Shown piece by piece: positions 35,822 through 45,973 of a stretch of DNA of 64,000 nt. A program made the position numbers and the translations under genes. Numbering within the stretch: the stretch's first letter is position 1; each line of letters starts with the position of its first letter. The notes under the pieces are model-generated. The model searched no databases. It saw only the letters and a program-made list of their open reading frames with translations, and was not told where the DNA came from. The DNA comes from Rufibacter roseolus (GTDB lineage: Bacteria; Bacteroidota; Bacteroidia; Cytophagales; Hymenobacteraceae), in assembly GCF_017916365.1 (NCBI RefSeq), contig NZ_JAFMSU010000003.1:868001-932000 (forward strand), written 5' to 3'.

Positions 35822-37714
35822 ATGGAAAATCTACTCTGGGTCATTCCCGCTTTGCCTTTTGCCGGTGCCCTTCTGCTAATCCTGCTGGGCGGCAGGTTAT
35901 CTAATACGGCAGCGTCTATTATTGGCGTGGGCAGCGTGGGTCTATCAGCTGTGCTTATTTTGCTCCTAGGCTTTCAGTTTTTATCCGATGCTCCGGCCGG
36001 AGGCGTGTACCGGCAGGAAGTCTGGCAATGGTTTAACGTGGCTGGCTTTAACCCATCTATTGCCTTTCACCTGGATGCGTTGTCTTTGATGTTCATCTTC
36101 GTGATTACGTTCGTGGGTTTCCTCATTCACCTGTACTCCACGGCCTACATGGCCGGGGACGAGGGCTTCACCCGCTTCTTTGCGTACATGAACCTGTTTG
36201 TGGGTTCCATGCTGGTGCTGGTGCTCGCCGATAACCTCTTGCTCCTGTACCTGGGCTGGGAAGGCGTGGGTTTGTGCAGTTACCTTTTGATCGGGTTTTG
36301 GTATAAAGAGCCCCAAAACGGGTACGCCGCCCGCAAAGCGTTCATCATCACCCGCGTGGGCGACACGGCCATGGCCATTGGGCTATTCATGCTCTTCCGG
36401 TATTTCGGGACGCTCCACATCCAGGCCATCTCCTCGGAGGCCGCGCAAGCTTGGTCCGTAGGCGCACAGCCGGCCGTAATTATTGCCTTCCTGTTGCTGG
36501 GCGGGGCTGTGGGGAAATCGGGGCAACTGCCGCTGCAGACCTGGCTCCCTGATGCCATGGCCGGTCCTACCCCGGTGAGTGCCTTGATCCACGCGGCCAC
36601 TATGGTGACGGCGGGCGTCTACCTTATCGCCCGGATGCACGTCTTGTTTGAACTGGCGCCGCTAGCCCAGTTTACGGTGGCGGTGATTGGGGCGGTGACG
36701 CTGCTGCTGGCAGGCTTCTCGGCCTTAACCCAATCGGACCTGAAGCGGGTGTTAGCGTACTCCACCATCAGTCAGATCGGGTATATGTTTCTAGCCTTGG
36801 GCGTAGGGGCCTGGAGCGCGGGCATCTTCCATTTCATGATCCATGCGTTCTTCAAGGCGCTGCTCTTCCTCGCGGCCGGGGCCATCATCATCTCGCTGCA
36901 CCACGAGCAGAACATGTTCAAGATGGGCGGCCTGAAAGAGAAGATGCCCGCCGTGTTCTGGACCTTCCTAATCGGGGCAGCTTCACTGGCGGCCCTGCCT
37001 TTGGTGACGGCGGGTTTCTACAGCAAAGACCAGATTTTGTGGCTGGCGCTGGCGGGCGAAAGAGGCAATATCTGGCTGTACGTGGCCGGGCTCGCCGGGG
37101 CGTTCATCACTGCCATCTACACCTTCCGGATGGTCTTCATCACCTTCTTCGGCGAGTCTAAAACACACCTGGAGCATCCCCCGGGTAAGCTCATCGTTTT
37201 GCCGCTGGTGGTGCTGGCGGTACTTTCCACCGTGGCGGGCTTTATTGAGTTGCCGCACAACTTCGGGCACGTGGTACTGTTCTCTTCCTTTTTGAGCCCG
37301 GTTTTGCCAAATCTGGCCGTAAACGAGAGCATGGCGCCCTCTGAGTGGATGTTCCAGGCCATTGCGGCGGCGTTCTCTCTGGCCGGGGTTTTCATCGCCT
37401 ACCTGGTGTATCTCCGGAGACCCGCCCTGCACGAGGCCATCAGAAACTCGGCCCCGGCCATGGCATTGCACCGGTTCTGGTACGCGGGTTGGGGATTTGA
37501 CCGGTTGTATGACAAGCTCTTCGTGCAGCCTTTCGTGTACATGGCCACCCTCAACAAGAACGATTTCATTGACTCTTTCTATAATCTCCTGGTTCACATC
37601 GCGCGGATATTCAACCGGGGGCTGGCCCACACGCAGAGCGGCATCCTGCGCTGGTACATGATGGGCGTGGTAGTGGGGGCCCTTGTGATCATCACTATAA
37701 GTCTACTCCCATGA
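35822..37714 (+). CDS. nuoL: NADH-quinone oxidoreductase subunit L
   Basis: A 630-residue antiporter-like proton-pumping subunit at the tip of the membrane arm. Key features are the WEGVGLCSYLLIGFWY helix, GKSGQLPLQTWLPDAMAGPTPVSALIHAATMVTAG, and the DLKRVLAYSTISQIGYM motif. The C-terminus carries the long amphipathic helix and an extra membrane helix. It overlaps nuoM by 4 nt. Confidence 0.96.
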   Translation: MENLLWVIPALPFAGALLLILLGGRLSNTAASIIGVGSVGLSAVLILLLGFQFLSDAPAGGVYRQEVWQWFNVAGFNPSIAFHLDALSLMFIFVITFVGFLIHLYSTAYMAGDEGFTRFFAYMNLFVGSMLVLVLADNLLLLYLGWEGVGLCSYLLIGFWYKEPQNGYAARKAFIITRVGDTAMAIGLFMLFRYFGTLHIQAISSEAAQAWSVGAQPAVIIAFLLLGGAVGKSGQLPLQTWLPDAMAGPTPVSALIHAATMVTAGVYLIARMHVLFELAPLAQFTVAVIGAVTLLLAGFSALTQSDLKRVLAYSTISQIGYMFLALGVGAWSAGIFHFMIHAFFKALLFLAAGAIIISLHHEQNMFKMGGLKEKMPAVFWTFLIGAASLAALPLVTAGFYSKDQILWLALAGERGNIWLYVAGLAGAFITAIYTFRMVFITFFGESKTHLEHPPGKLIVLPLVVLAVLSTVAGFIELPHNFGHVVLFSSFLSPVLPNLAVNESMAPSEWMFQAIAAAFSLAGVFIAYLVYLRRPALHEAIRNSAPAMALHRFWYAGWGFDRLYDKLFVQPFVYMATLNKNDFIDSFYNLLVHIARIFNRGLAHTQSGILRWYMMGVVVGALVIITISLLP

Positions 37715-39285
37715 TACTGGCCTGGCTTCTTGTTCTTTTGTTTGTGGGCGGCGTGCTGGCCTGGGTCAGCGACCGCGTCCATGCGCAGCTGCCCCGCTGG
37801 GTGGCTTTGTCCGTGACGCTGGCTTGTCTGCTCATCACGCTGTTCCTCTGGCTCGAAACCCCGGCCCCGGCTAACTCCTCTGGTACCTGGCTGCTGCGCT
37901 ATGAGGTGCCCTGGATTCCGCAGTGGGGCGTTTCCTTTTCCCTGGCGCTGGACGGGCTGAGTCTGCTCATGCTGGCTTTGACGTTCTTCATCGGGCTCGT
38001 TTCCGTGCTGATTTCCTGGAAAGAGATCAAAAACAGAGTAGGCTTCTTTCATTTCAACATCCTGTGGGTTTTGGCGGGCATTACGGGCGTGTTCCTTACC
38101 ATGGACCTGTTCCTGTTTTACTTTTTCTGGGAGGTGATGCTCATTCCTATGTACTTCCTCATTGGCATCTGGGGGCACGAGAACCGGACTTACGCGGCCT
38201 ACAAGTTCTTCATCTTTACCCAGGCCAGCGGGCTGCTCATGCTCTTGTCCATTTTGGGCTTGTACTTTGTGCACGGCGCCGCCACAGGCAGCTACTCTTT
38301 CAACTATTTTGACCTCTTGGGCACCGATTTCACCCCGAGGGTAGGTAAATGGCTAATGGCGGGTTTCCTGGCGGCGTTCCTGGTGAAACTGCCCGTGGTA
38401 CCGTTCCACTCCTGGCTTCCCGATGCCCACTCCCAGGCCCCTACCGCCGGCAGCGTGATTCTGGCCGGCCTGCTGCTGAAAACCGGGGCTTACGGCTTGC
38501 TGCGTTTCGTGGTACCGCTGTTCCCCGAGGCGGCGCAGGTTTTCGCTCCCTGGGCGATGTTCCTGGGCGTGCTGGGCATTCTGTACGGCGCCATCCTGGC
38601 CTTCGCGCAAACCGATCTGAAACGCCTCATCGCCTACACCAGCGTGAGCCACATGGGCTTTGTGGTGCTGGGCGTTTTCGCGTTCAACCAGTGGGCGTAC
38701 CAGGGCGTGGTGATGCAGATGATTACCCACGGCCTCAGCACCGGAGCCTTGTTCATCCTGGCGGGCTTTCTGTACGAGCGGCTCCACACCCGCGACATCC
38801 GGCAGATGGGCGGTTTCTGGGCTACTATACCAAAAATGGGCGTCATTGCCCTAGTATTTGTGATGGCTTCTTTGGGACTGCCCGGCTTGGGAAATTTCAT
38901 TGCCGAGTTCCTGACGCTGGTGGGCAGTTGGCAAGCTAGTCCGGCCTTTACCATCTTCGCCACCATTGGGCTGGTGGCAGCCACCGTGTATTCCCTCAGG
39001 ATCATGCAGAAGGTATTTCTGGGCCAGCACGTGGCCACCCACCGGATGCAGGATCTTTCTCCCCGTGAGTTAGTGATTGCCCTGCCGCTGGTGGTGCTGA
39101 TTCTCTGGCTCGGGCTTAACCCGCAGCCGGTCCTGGATTTGGCGCAGGGTTCCCTGGAAGAACAGCTAGAGGCGTATCACCATCCTGCGGTGAAAACTAC
39201 CTCGCCAGACCAGGTCACCCTCACTGCCGCATACCCACAAGATTCAGTTCAAACCCTGAAAGGAGGCTCCCATGCGCTTAAATGA
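37711..39285 (+). CDS. nuoM: NADH-quinone oxidoreductase subunit M
   Basis: A 524-residue antiporter-like proton-pumping subunit. Motifs: FWEVMLIPMYFLIG with the key glutamate, FHSWLPDAHSQAPTAGSVILAGLLLKTGAYG and DLKRLIAYTSVSHMGFV. The C-terminus is longer and more polar than usual (about 40 residues after the last helix). It overlaps nuoL by 4 nt and nuoN by 14 nt. Confidence 0.95.
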   Translation: MILAWLLVLLFVGGVLAWVSDRVHAQLPRWVALSVTLACLLITLFLWLETPAPANSSGTWLLRYEVPWIPQWGVSFSLALDGLSLLMLALTFFIGLVSVLISWKEIKNRVGFFHFNILWVLAGITGVFLTMDLFLFYFFWEVMLIPMYFLIGIWGHENRTYAAYKFFIFTQASGLLMLLSILGLYFVHGAATGSYSFNYFDLLGTDFTPRVGKWLMAGFLAAFLVKLPVVPFHSWLPDAHSQAPTAGSVILAGLLLKTGAYGLLRFVVPLFPEAAQVFAPWAMFLGVLGILYGAILAFAQTDLKRLIAYTSVSHMGFVVLGVFAFNQWAYQGVVMQMITHGLSTGALFILAGFLYERLHTRDIRQMGGFWATIPKMGVIALVFVMASLGLPGLGNFIAEFLTLVGSWQASPAFTIFATIGLVAATVYSLRIMQKVFLGQHVATHRMQDLSPRELVIALPLVVLILWLGLNPQPVLDLAQGSLEEQLEAYHHPAVKTTSPDQVTLTAAYPQDSVQTLKGGSHALK

Positions 39286-40723
39286 TGTCCATTACCTCAT
39301 GCCTCTGCTCATTCTGGTGGCCGGGGCCATTGTAACCATGCTGGCGGTGGCCGTGAAGCGGAATCACCAGGTGGTGTTCGGGCTTACGTTGCTGGCCCAC
39401 CTGGCGGCTTTGTTCACCCTGCTGCCCCTGCGCGGATTTTCCTACCAGATTCCGCCTTTTTTGATTGTGGATGGCTGGGGCGTGTTCACCATGGGCCTCA
39501 TTCTGATGACCTCCCTGTTTGTGACGCTAGTCTCGTACGCCTATTTTGAGCAGCGGGAAGAGCGCAAAGAGGAGTACTACATCCTTTTGCTACTGGCCAC
39601 CCTGGGTACCTGCGTATTGGTCATCAGTCAACATTTCATGGCGCTTTTCCTGGGGTTGGAAGTCCTCAGCGTGTCATTATACGCCCTGATCTCTTACCTG
39701 CGCCTGCGCGAGATGTCTGACGAGGCGGGCATCAAGTACCTCATTCTGGCAGCGATGTCCTCGGCGTTCATGCTGTTTGGGATGGCGCTCATGTACGCGG
39801 TCACCGGCACCATGTCCTTCACCGAAATCGCCGTTTACCTGCGGTCGGTGCAGGACATCCCACTTTTGTTCCTAACCGGCTTTGGGCTGGTTGTGGTGGG
39901 CGTTGGCTTTAAGCTGGGCGTGGTGCCTTTCCATATGTGGGCCCCCGATGTGTACGAAGGCGCTCCGGCTCCCGTCACGGCCTACATTGCCACGGCTTCC
40001 AAGGGTGGCATGATGGGTCTGCTCATCCGGTTTATCTCCGAGACCAACGGTTACCAATATCCCAGCCTGGTGCTCATTTTCACCTGCATCGCCGTGGCTT
40101 CCATGGTGGCGGGCAACCTGCTGGCGCTTCGGCAGAAAAACATCAAGCGGCTGCTCGCCTACTCTTCCATCGCGCACCTGGGCTACCTGCTCATTGCGTT
40201 TCTGGCCGGAAACCAACTGGGTGTGGAGGCCGTGAGTTTTTACCTGGTGGCCTATTTCATCACCACGTTGGGTTCCTTCGGGGTGGTGGCGCTCCTGTCT
40301 GACAACGTGCGCGACGCCGACCAACTGGAGGATTATCGGGGTTTGTTCTGGCGGCGCCCGGCCACGGCGGCCATCTTCACGGCCATGCTGCTGTCCCTGG
40401 CCGGGATTCCGCTCACGGCGGGTTTTGTGGGCAAATTCTACCTGCTGGCCTCGGGCGTGAGTACCCAGCAGTGGCTGCTGGTAGCCATGCTGGTCTTGAA
40501 CAGCGTGATTGGTCTGTACTACTACATCAAAGTTATTGCGGTGATGTTCGCCCAGCCCGAGAAGAAACCCGAGCTCCGCAAGGTCCTGCACCCGGCTATC
40601 TCCTTCGCCAGTGGTGCCACCATGGCAGTGCTGGCGTTGCTCCTGGTCTGGATCGGGGTTTTTCCTTCCACATTGGTGCAGATTATCCGCGGGCTGCTGG
40701 TGACCTTTACCGCTTTAAAGTAG
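39272..40723 (+). CDS. nuoN: NADH-quinone oxidoreductase subunit N
   Basis: A 483-residue antiporter-like subunit, last gene of the operon. LGLEVLSVSLYALISY holds the conserved glutamate, and GVVPFHMWAPDVYEGAPAPVTAYIATASKG and NIKRLLAYSSIAHLGYLL follow. With L and M it gives three pumping units. The first codons lie inside the nuoM end. No strong terminator follows; a weak GGCCT/AGGCC hairpin lies at about 40756-40775. Confidence 0.95.
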   Translation: MRLNDVHYLMPLLILVAGAIVTMLAVAVKRNHQVVFGLTLLAHLAALFTLLPLRGFSYQIPPFLIVDGWGVFTMGLILMTSLFVTLVSYAYFEQREERKEEYYILLLLATLGTCVLVISQHFMALFLGLEVLSVSLYALISYLRLREMSDEAGIKYLILAAMSSAFMLFGMALMYAVTGTMSFTEIAVYLRSVQDIPLLFLTGFGLVVVGVGFKLGVVPFHMWAPDVYEGAPAPVTAYIATASKGGMMGLLIRFISETNGYQYPSLVLIFTCIAVASMVAGNLLALRQKNIKRLLAYSSIAHLGYLLIAFLAGNQLGVEAVSFYLVAYFITTLGSFGVVALLSDNVRDADQLEDYRGLFWRRPATAAIFTAMLLSLAGIPLTAGFVGKFYLLASGVSTQQWLLVAMLVLNSVIGLYYYIKVIAVMFAQPEKKPELRKVLHPAISFASGATMAVLALLLVWIGVFPSTLVQIIRGLLVTFTALK

Positions 40724-41141
40724 CGGCACATTTTCTGATCAGCAAACTTCTATAGGCCTAAGGAGGCAGGCCGATCCTGGTCCTATCGCTTTGGGGATAT
40801 TTTCCTAATTAGGCTAATGAAAATTCCCCTTTCGCACCAGAAGCTGGCAAGTTGGTTTCTGTCCCGTCATGACAGAGATTCACATAGGAAACTATCTAAA
40901 ATCAGATTCAAGTTGCAAAGAGCTGTACTTCCGCTAAGCTAAAGCTTATTGCTGAATATCATTTTACCTGCACTTGCTAGATTGCCCTTAATCTTTCCTA
41001 ATAAAATACTAAACAATAAGTATTTAATATTATTTAGTATAAAACTAACTTACTGGTAATTAAACACTAAGGTATCTTTTATTTCAAAATCCTTAAGGTA
41101 ATACTTCCCTAATTATTTCTGGTCTTATTTCCCTAAAGGGC
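40724..41141. other. AT-rich spacer of 418 bp at the edge of an accessory block
   Basis: Composition drops to strongly AT-rich from about 40960. No gene, no 36-nt palindrome and no clear terminator. It separates the complex I operon from the Crp-type gene. Confidence 0.5.
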
Positions 41142-41735
41142 ATGCATAAAAGTATTATTAGGTTCCTAGAGAGAATTACTCCCATAAGCCAAAAATTAGA
41201 AAAGGCTTTACATGACTGTCTGCGGGGACCCTATCTCCTGAAAAAGGGAACCGTATTACTTAGAGAGGGTGAAGTAAGCAACACTGCTTACTTTATTGTA
41301 CAAGGCATGGCCCGTATGTACTACCTGGTTAACAATAAGGATGTAACCAGCAGATTTTTGCCTGAAAATTCAATTGCTGTTCCTTACTATAGCTTCTTTA
41401 CCCAACAACCGTCTTATGAGGCCATGGACATCATAGAGACTTCACAGGTACTCTCCATTAGCCGACCGGATTTAGAGAATCTATATGAACATTATCCGGA
41501 ATTGCATATTGTCCTGCACCAACAATTGGCCAAAGCTTTAATCCAGAGTGATGAGCGAGGAATGATGATTAGGAAAATGGCGGCAAAGGACAGATATGAG
41601 GCGTTACTGACAAAGTTTCCCAACATATTCTTAAGGGCCTCGGTTGAACAAATAGCTTCTTTTTTAGGCATTCGCCGAGAAACCTTAACCCGTATCCGCT
41701 CAAGCCAAAGATGTGATATATATCACATAAATTAA
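41142..41735 (+). CDS. Crp/Fnr family transcriptional regulator
   Basis: A 197-residue DNA-binding protein. Residues about 25-115 form a cyclic-nucleotide-binding-like barrel (GTVLLREGEVSNTAYFIVQGMARMYY), and a short helix-turn-helix lies at the C-terminus (VEQIASFLGIRRETLTRIRSS, about 167-187). The arginine of the cAMP phosphate-binding cassette is not apparent, so the ligand is probably not cAMP; this type is very common in Bacteroidota without a known signal. No iron-sulfur cysteine cluster. AT-rich, no partner gene. It could control the T9SS protein further downstream. Confidence 0.88.
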   Translation: MHKSIIRFLERITPISQKLEKALHDCLRGPYLLKKGTVLLREGEVSNTAYFIVQGMARMYYLVNNKDVTSRFLPENSIAVPYYSFFTQQPSYEAMDIIETSQVLSISRPDLENLYEHYPELHIVLHQQLAKALIQSDERGMMIRKMAAKDRYEALLTKFPNIFLRASVEQIASFLGIRRETLTRIRSSQRCDIYHIN

Positions 41736-42033
41736 AAATTCACACCTACCGTCTCAAAGCACTCGTACGAATTAATTAACTTATCTATTATCTAATAAAT
41801 AAGAGACGCTATATCTGCGCATAGTATAAAATACAATATAAAAACCTAACATTTTTCCATACACCATAATTTTTAATTAAAACAACAAGCAAGGCAGTTA
41901 CTAATTCTCAAATAACACAGCCATTATAAAGCAGCTACAACAACTTATTCCTTATTAATACACCCTTCTTAACAACATGATTGATGATTTTTATAAACTT
42001 ATAATTAAACCTAATTAACTTAAAAAAATCACA

Positions 42034-42504
42034 ATGATGAATAAAAAAAGAAACCTAACCAAAACTCTTCTCTACACCTCAATTCTTTTCTTATTCTGCA
42101 TAATCTTCACACCCAGCGACCAAGCTTTCAGTTACCAGAAGCCAAACTTGATTTTCAGTGAACCAAGCTGGATTTTTCACTCAGAAGAAAAAGGGGTTAA
42201 AATATATTATCAAATTAATTCTTGTAACAACAGAAGTGTTGTCTTTTTTAAATTCAACAACACTAACAAAGAAAAAGTCAGAATATCATGGAAAGAAACT
42301 TTCCAGACAACACAAGTTCCAGAAGAAAAGGACGGCTTTCTAGGAAAAAAAGAACTTGATTTACCTCCAGGAGAGACATATCCACTTAGTTGCGACCAAA
42401 TAAAAGTAAAAGAATGTGTTACATTCCCAGACCAGGCATTACCTACCTACAAAGCAGAAATAACCAAAGTAAACTTAAGAAATATTAACGTCACCCCTCT
42501 TTAA
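42034..42504 (+). CDS. Small secreted protein, unknown function
   Basis: A 156-residue protein with a signal peptide or single N-terminal membrane helix (TLLYTSILFLFCIIF). The mature part has alternating strands (GVKIYYQINSCNNRSVVFFKF, then VRISWKE) with three to four cysteines and a DLPPGETYPLSC segment; it looks like a small beta-sandwich. I do not recognise a named family, though similar secreted proteins are found across Bacteroidota. The gene is much more AT-rich than the genes outside this block. Start: ATG ATG; the first is used. Confidence 0.65.
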   Translation: MMNKKRNLTKTLLYTSILFLFCIIFTPSDQAFSYQKPNLIFSEPSWIFHSEEKGVKIYYQINSCNNRSVVFFKFNNTNKEKVRISWKETFQTTQVPEEKDGFLGKKELDLPPGETYPLSCDQIKVKECVTFPDQALPTYKAEITKVNLRNINVTPL

Positions 42505-42591
42505 CAAACCATTAAATCCACTCACCTAATAATCATTAATCCTCCATTATTTAAATAAATATTATGTTTTACTTTAAAACCATAAAACACC

Positions 42592-45500
42592 ATGAAACAT
42601 TTTACTCAATTTTGTATAAGATATTGGCTATTTAGCCTCTTTTTACTACTCACTTCAACTCCCATCTTCGTTAACGCCCAATCTCCTGCACCAGACAGTA
42701 AAGGAAAAAATTTCTGGCTTACGTTTCCAAGTAACGCTGGAGGGTCAAGCACCCTTACACTTTTCATTACAGGAGATGTTCCAACTACAGGTATGGTAAC
42801 CATACCCGGGTTGGGTTTTTCAAATAATTTCTCGGTTACCCCAGGTACAATCACCTCAGTAGTGGTACCTACTGAGGCCCAATTGAGGCAATCAAATCAA
42901 GTAGAGAATAAAGGCATTCATATTACTTCTCAACAAGAAGTGACGGTTTATGGATTAAATAGACAACCATTTACCACAGATGCCTTCTTAGCTCTGCCAA
43001 CGGATATTTTAGGCACAGAATACATAAACCTGGGTTACAAGAATGTTGATGTACTAAATGCGACTCAACTGGCTATTGTTGGTACAGTAAACGGCACTAG
43101 CGTTGAAATTACCCCTTCCGTTACTACAGATGGCCATACCGCTGGCGTACCTTTCACAATCACCTTAAATCAGGGACAAACATATTACCTGGTAAATACC
43201 GGATCGTCACCAAACGATTTAAGCGGAACCCTAATTACATCATCCCAGCCAGTAGGCGTTTTTGGGGGACACGGCTGCGCAAACATACCAGCAGGAAATG
43301 TGGCCTGTGACTATATTGTTGAGCAATTGCCACCTACGTCAGCATGGGGAAAACAATTTGTTACAGTTCCACTTGCTACCCGCAAGAATGGAGACACATT
43401 CAGAATTCTGGCATCTGCCAACAATACACGGGTACAGGTAAACGGCTCTTTGGTTGCCACTTTAAACAAAGGGCAATTTCATGAAAGGATTATCAATGGT
43501 TCTGCCCAAATAACTGCAAATGAACCAATCTTAGTTGCTCAGTATTCTAACTCCAGTTCTTTTGACAATGTAACCTCAGACCCTTTCATGATGCTCATAC
43601 CACCTTATGAGCAATTTCTAGGGAGCTACACGGTTGCTACCCCTTCTGCTGGATTTGCATCCAATTTCATTAACATAGTAGCTCCAACTTCCGCTATCGG
43701 CTCTATCACACACAATGGCACTGTTATCCCGGCTTCCAGTTTTACTGCAATAGGAAGCAGTGGCTTTTCAGGAGCCCAATTACCCGTTAGCTTAGGCACA
43801 CATAACTTATCCGGAGGAGGGTCACCTTTTGGTGCCTTTGTTTATGGTTTTGACAATTTTGACTCTTATGGTTATCCTGGCGGGCAATCGCTGGCGCCAG
43901 TGGCTACGGTTAGGACCATTACCATAAACATACAGGGTGGCTCTACCGCCAGGGTAGGGACAGAGCATTGTATGACAGCTACTGCAACCGACCAAAATGG
44001 AGAGCCTGTTGCTGGGGTCAGAGTGGATTTTGCCATAACCGGCGCTAATTCACAAACCGGTTTTGCCACAACAAATGCAAGTGGGCAGGCCTTGTTCTGT
44101 TACACCGGCAATAAGGCTGGTACAGATAACATTGTGGCTTCATCTGGTACTGTCACCGCCAATGCGAGCATAACATGGGTAGATAAAAAGACCCAGACCA
44201 TCAACTTTGGCCCTATAGCTAACAAAAAGGTAAACGATGCACCTTTTACTATAAGTGCGACTGCAAGCTCCGGGCTGCCTATCACATTTGTGATACTCAG
44301 TGGCCCAGCCACCATTAGCGGCAATACAATAACATTGACCGGCATGGAAGGGGAAGTAGTGGTTGAGGCCAGACAAGCGGGTAACGATGAATATGCCGCC
44401 GCCACTCCTGTCATTCAAAGATTTATGGTAACTGGGGATGGAAATCCAGTCACCTGCGAAAATACAGGCGGCATCACATACGAGATGTGGGCGAATGTAC
44501 CATCTAAGTTAGTGGAGATACACCAACTTCCGGCCAACACAACCCCTTCAAGTACGAGTAACCTAGGCTCCTTCTCGGTACCTGCCAACGTGGGCGACAA
44601 CTACTTCGCCCGGGTACGGGGTTACCTGTGCGTGCCGGTGAGCGGCAACTACCGCTTCCACCTCTCCGCCGACGACCGGGCCGCCCTCTGGCTCAGCACA
44701 AACGAGGACCCGGCCAACAAGGTGAAGATCGCCTTCCAGCAGCGCGCCTCTAAGCCCGGTGAATATAACGCCTTCCCTACTCAGCAATCAGAACTCATTC
44801 ATCTGGAGGCCGGGCAGCGCTACTACATTGAGGCGGTGATGCGCGAGTTCCGCTTTAAAGACCACATGACTGTGGCCTGGACCCGGCCAGATGGTGTGAT
44901 GGAAACTATCCCCGGCTCAAGCCTTATCCCTTACACCGGCGCTCCAGTGGTTTGCAATGGGACTGGCAACATTACCTATGAGATGTGGGCGAATGTTCCC
45001 TCCAAGTTGGTGGAGGTGCACCAGCTACCTGCTTCTACAGATCCCACCAGCACCAGTAATCTGAGCTCCTTCTCCGTTCCGGCCAACGTGGGCGATAACT
45101 ACTTCGCCCGGGTACGGGGCTACCTGTGCGTGCCGGTGAGCGGCAATTACCGGTTCCACCTCTCCGCCGACGACCGGGCCGCCCTCTGGCTCAGCACGAA
45201 CGAGGACCCGGCCAATAAAGTGAAGATCGCCTTCCAGCAGCGGGCCACCAACCCCGGAATCTACAATATGTTCCCCACTCAGGAGTCGGGCATGATTCAC
45301 CTGCAGGCTGGTCAGCGCTACTACATTGAGGCGGTGATGCGCGAGTTCCGCTCCAATGACCATATGACCGTGGCCTGGACACGGCCTGATGGCACCATGG
45401 AGACCATCCCCGGCTCAAGGCTCATCCCGTATACAACCTCTACCTCCACAATGGCCAGCATGACTGCTGAGTCAGGCCAGGTAAGGGCAAACTTCAACTC

Positions 45501-45759
45501 TGATTCGTTCACAGCCAGCCCTAACCCCTTCACAGATAGGGTAACCATTGGTTTCTCTGTTGCGAGGGATGGAGATGCAAGAGTGGAGATCTACAATTTG
45601 CATGGTCAATTGGTGAGAACCCTGCACCAGGGCAAGGCAGAGGCAGGTAAGTCGTACAGCTATGAATTTGAAAGCGGCAGCCACGCCAACGGAATCTACA
45701 TCTGCCGGATTACAGTAGCTGGCAAGACAACCGTTAAGAGGCTGCTCTTAGATAGGTAA
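42592..45759 (+). CDS. Large T9SS surface protein: IgGFc-binding-like, Ig-like and two PA14-like domains
   Basis: A 1055-residue secreted protein, likely an adhesin. Signal peptide ends near residue 30 (FVNAQ). Domains in order: IgGFc-binding N-terminal-like (about 35-440), an invasin-type Big_1 Ig fold (about 443-530), a second Ig-like fold with TINFGPIANKKV (about 533-615), two PA14/GLEYA-like lectin domains (about 619-780 and 786-948, GNYRFHLSADDRAALWL in each) and a type A T9SS sorting domain (about 973-1055, SPNPFTDRVTIGF). The PA14-like domains are almost identical and much richer in GC than the rest of the gene. A very strong terminator follows. Binding to glycans is an inference from PA14 domains. 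Confidence 0.85.
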   Translation: MKHFTQFCIRYWLFSLFLLLTSTPIFVNAQSPAPDSKGKNFWLTFPSNAGGSSTLTLFITGDVPTTGMVTIPGLGFSNNFSVTPGTITSVVVPTEAQLRQSNQVENKGIHITSQQEVTVYGLNRQPFTTDAFLALPTDILGTEYINLGYKNVDVLNATQLAIVGTVNGTSVEITPSVTTDGHTAGVPFTITLNQGQTYYLVNTGSSPNDLSGTLITSSQPVGVFGGHGCANIPAGNVACDYIVEQLPPTSAWGKQFVTVPLATRKNGDTFRILASANNTRVQVNGSLVATLNKGQFHERIINGSAQITANEPILVAQYSNSSSFDNVTSDPFMMLIPPYEQFLGSYTVATPSAGFASNFINIVAPTSAIGSITHNGTVIPASSFTAIGSSGFSGAQLPVSLGTHNLSGGGSPFGAFVYGFDNFDSYGYPGGQSLAPVATVRTITINIQGGSTARVGTEHCMTATATDQNGEPVAGVRVDFAITGANSQTGFATTNASGQALFCYTGNKAGTDNIVASSGTVTANASITWVDKKTQTINFGPIANKKVNDAPFTISATASSGLPITFVILSGPATISGNTITLTGMEGEVVVEARQAGNDEYAAATPVIQRFMVTGDGNPVTCENTGGITYEMWANVPSKLVEIHQLPANTTPSSTSNLGSFSVPANVGDNYFARVRGYLCVPVSGNYRFHLSADDRAALWLSTNEDPANKVKIAFQQRASKPGEYNAFPTQQSELIHLEAGQRYYIEAVMREFRFKDHMTVAWTRPDGVMETIPGSSLIPYTGAPVVCNGTGNITYEMWANVPSKLVEVHQLPASTDPTSTSNLSSFSVPANVGDNYFARVRGYLCVPVSGNYRFHLSADDRAALWLSTNEDPANKVKIAFQQRATNPGIYNMFPTQESGMIHLQAGQRYYIEAVMREFRSNDHMTVAWTRPDGTMETIPGSRLIPYTTSTSTMASMTAESGQVRANFNSDSFTASPNPFTDRVTIGFSVARDGDARVEIYNLHGQLVRTLHQGKAEAGKSYSYEFESGSHANGIYICRITVAGKTTVKRLLLDR
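44450..45435 (+). repeat. Tandem duplication of a PA14-like domain, GC-rich
   Basis: Two copies of about 490 bp, offset 498 bp (166 codons). The core from 44584 and from 45082 differs in very few bases over about 155 nt. Composition is clearly higher in GC than in the flanking gene, which suggests capture from a GC-rich donor followed by duplication. Confidence 0.8.
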
Positions 45760-45763
45760 CTTA

Positions 45764-45819
45764 TCTGGTTCATAAAAAAAGAGGCTTCCCTTTAGAAGCC
45801 TCTTTTTTTATGAACCAGA
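45764..45819. terminator. Perfect 25-bp hairpin terminator after the T9SS protein
   Basis: Arms 45764-45788 and 45795-45819 are perfect complements, with loop CCTTTA and a T-run inside the second arm. Could work in both directions. Confidence 0.9.
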
Positions 45820-45859
45820 TTTAGCTAAAAAGCTTAAATGGACAATAGTGAACCTTCTT

Positions 45860-45895
45860 TTTTTACGCCTATTTTCCAGGAAATGGATCTGAAAC
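45860..45895. repeat. 36-nt palindromic element, edge variant
   Basis: Begins TTTTTACGCCTATTTTCC and ends TGGATCTGAAAC. First copy met after the AT-rich block. Confidence 0.65.
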
Positions 45896-45973
45896 ACCTT
45901 TCGTCTTAACCCCATAAGGCTACGGGTTTTCCGTTCTGGCAAATTCTGCGTACACTTACCTTCCTATCCATTT

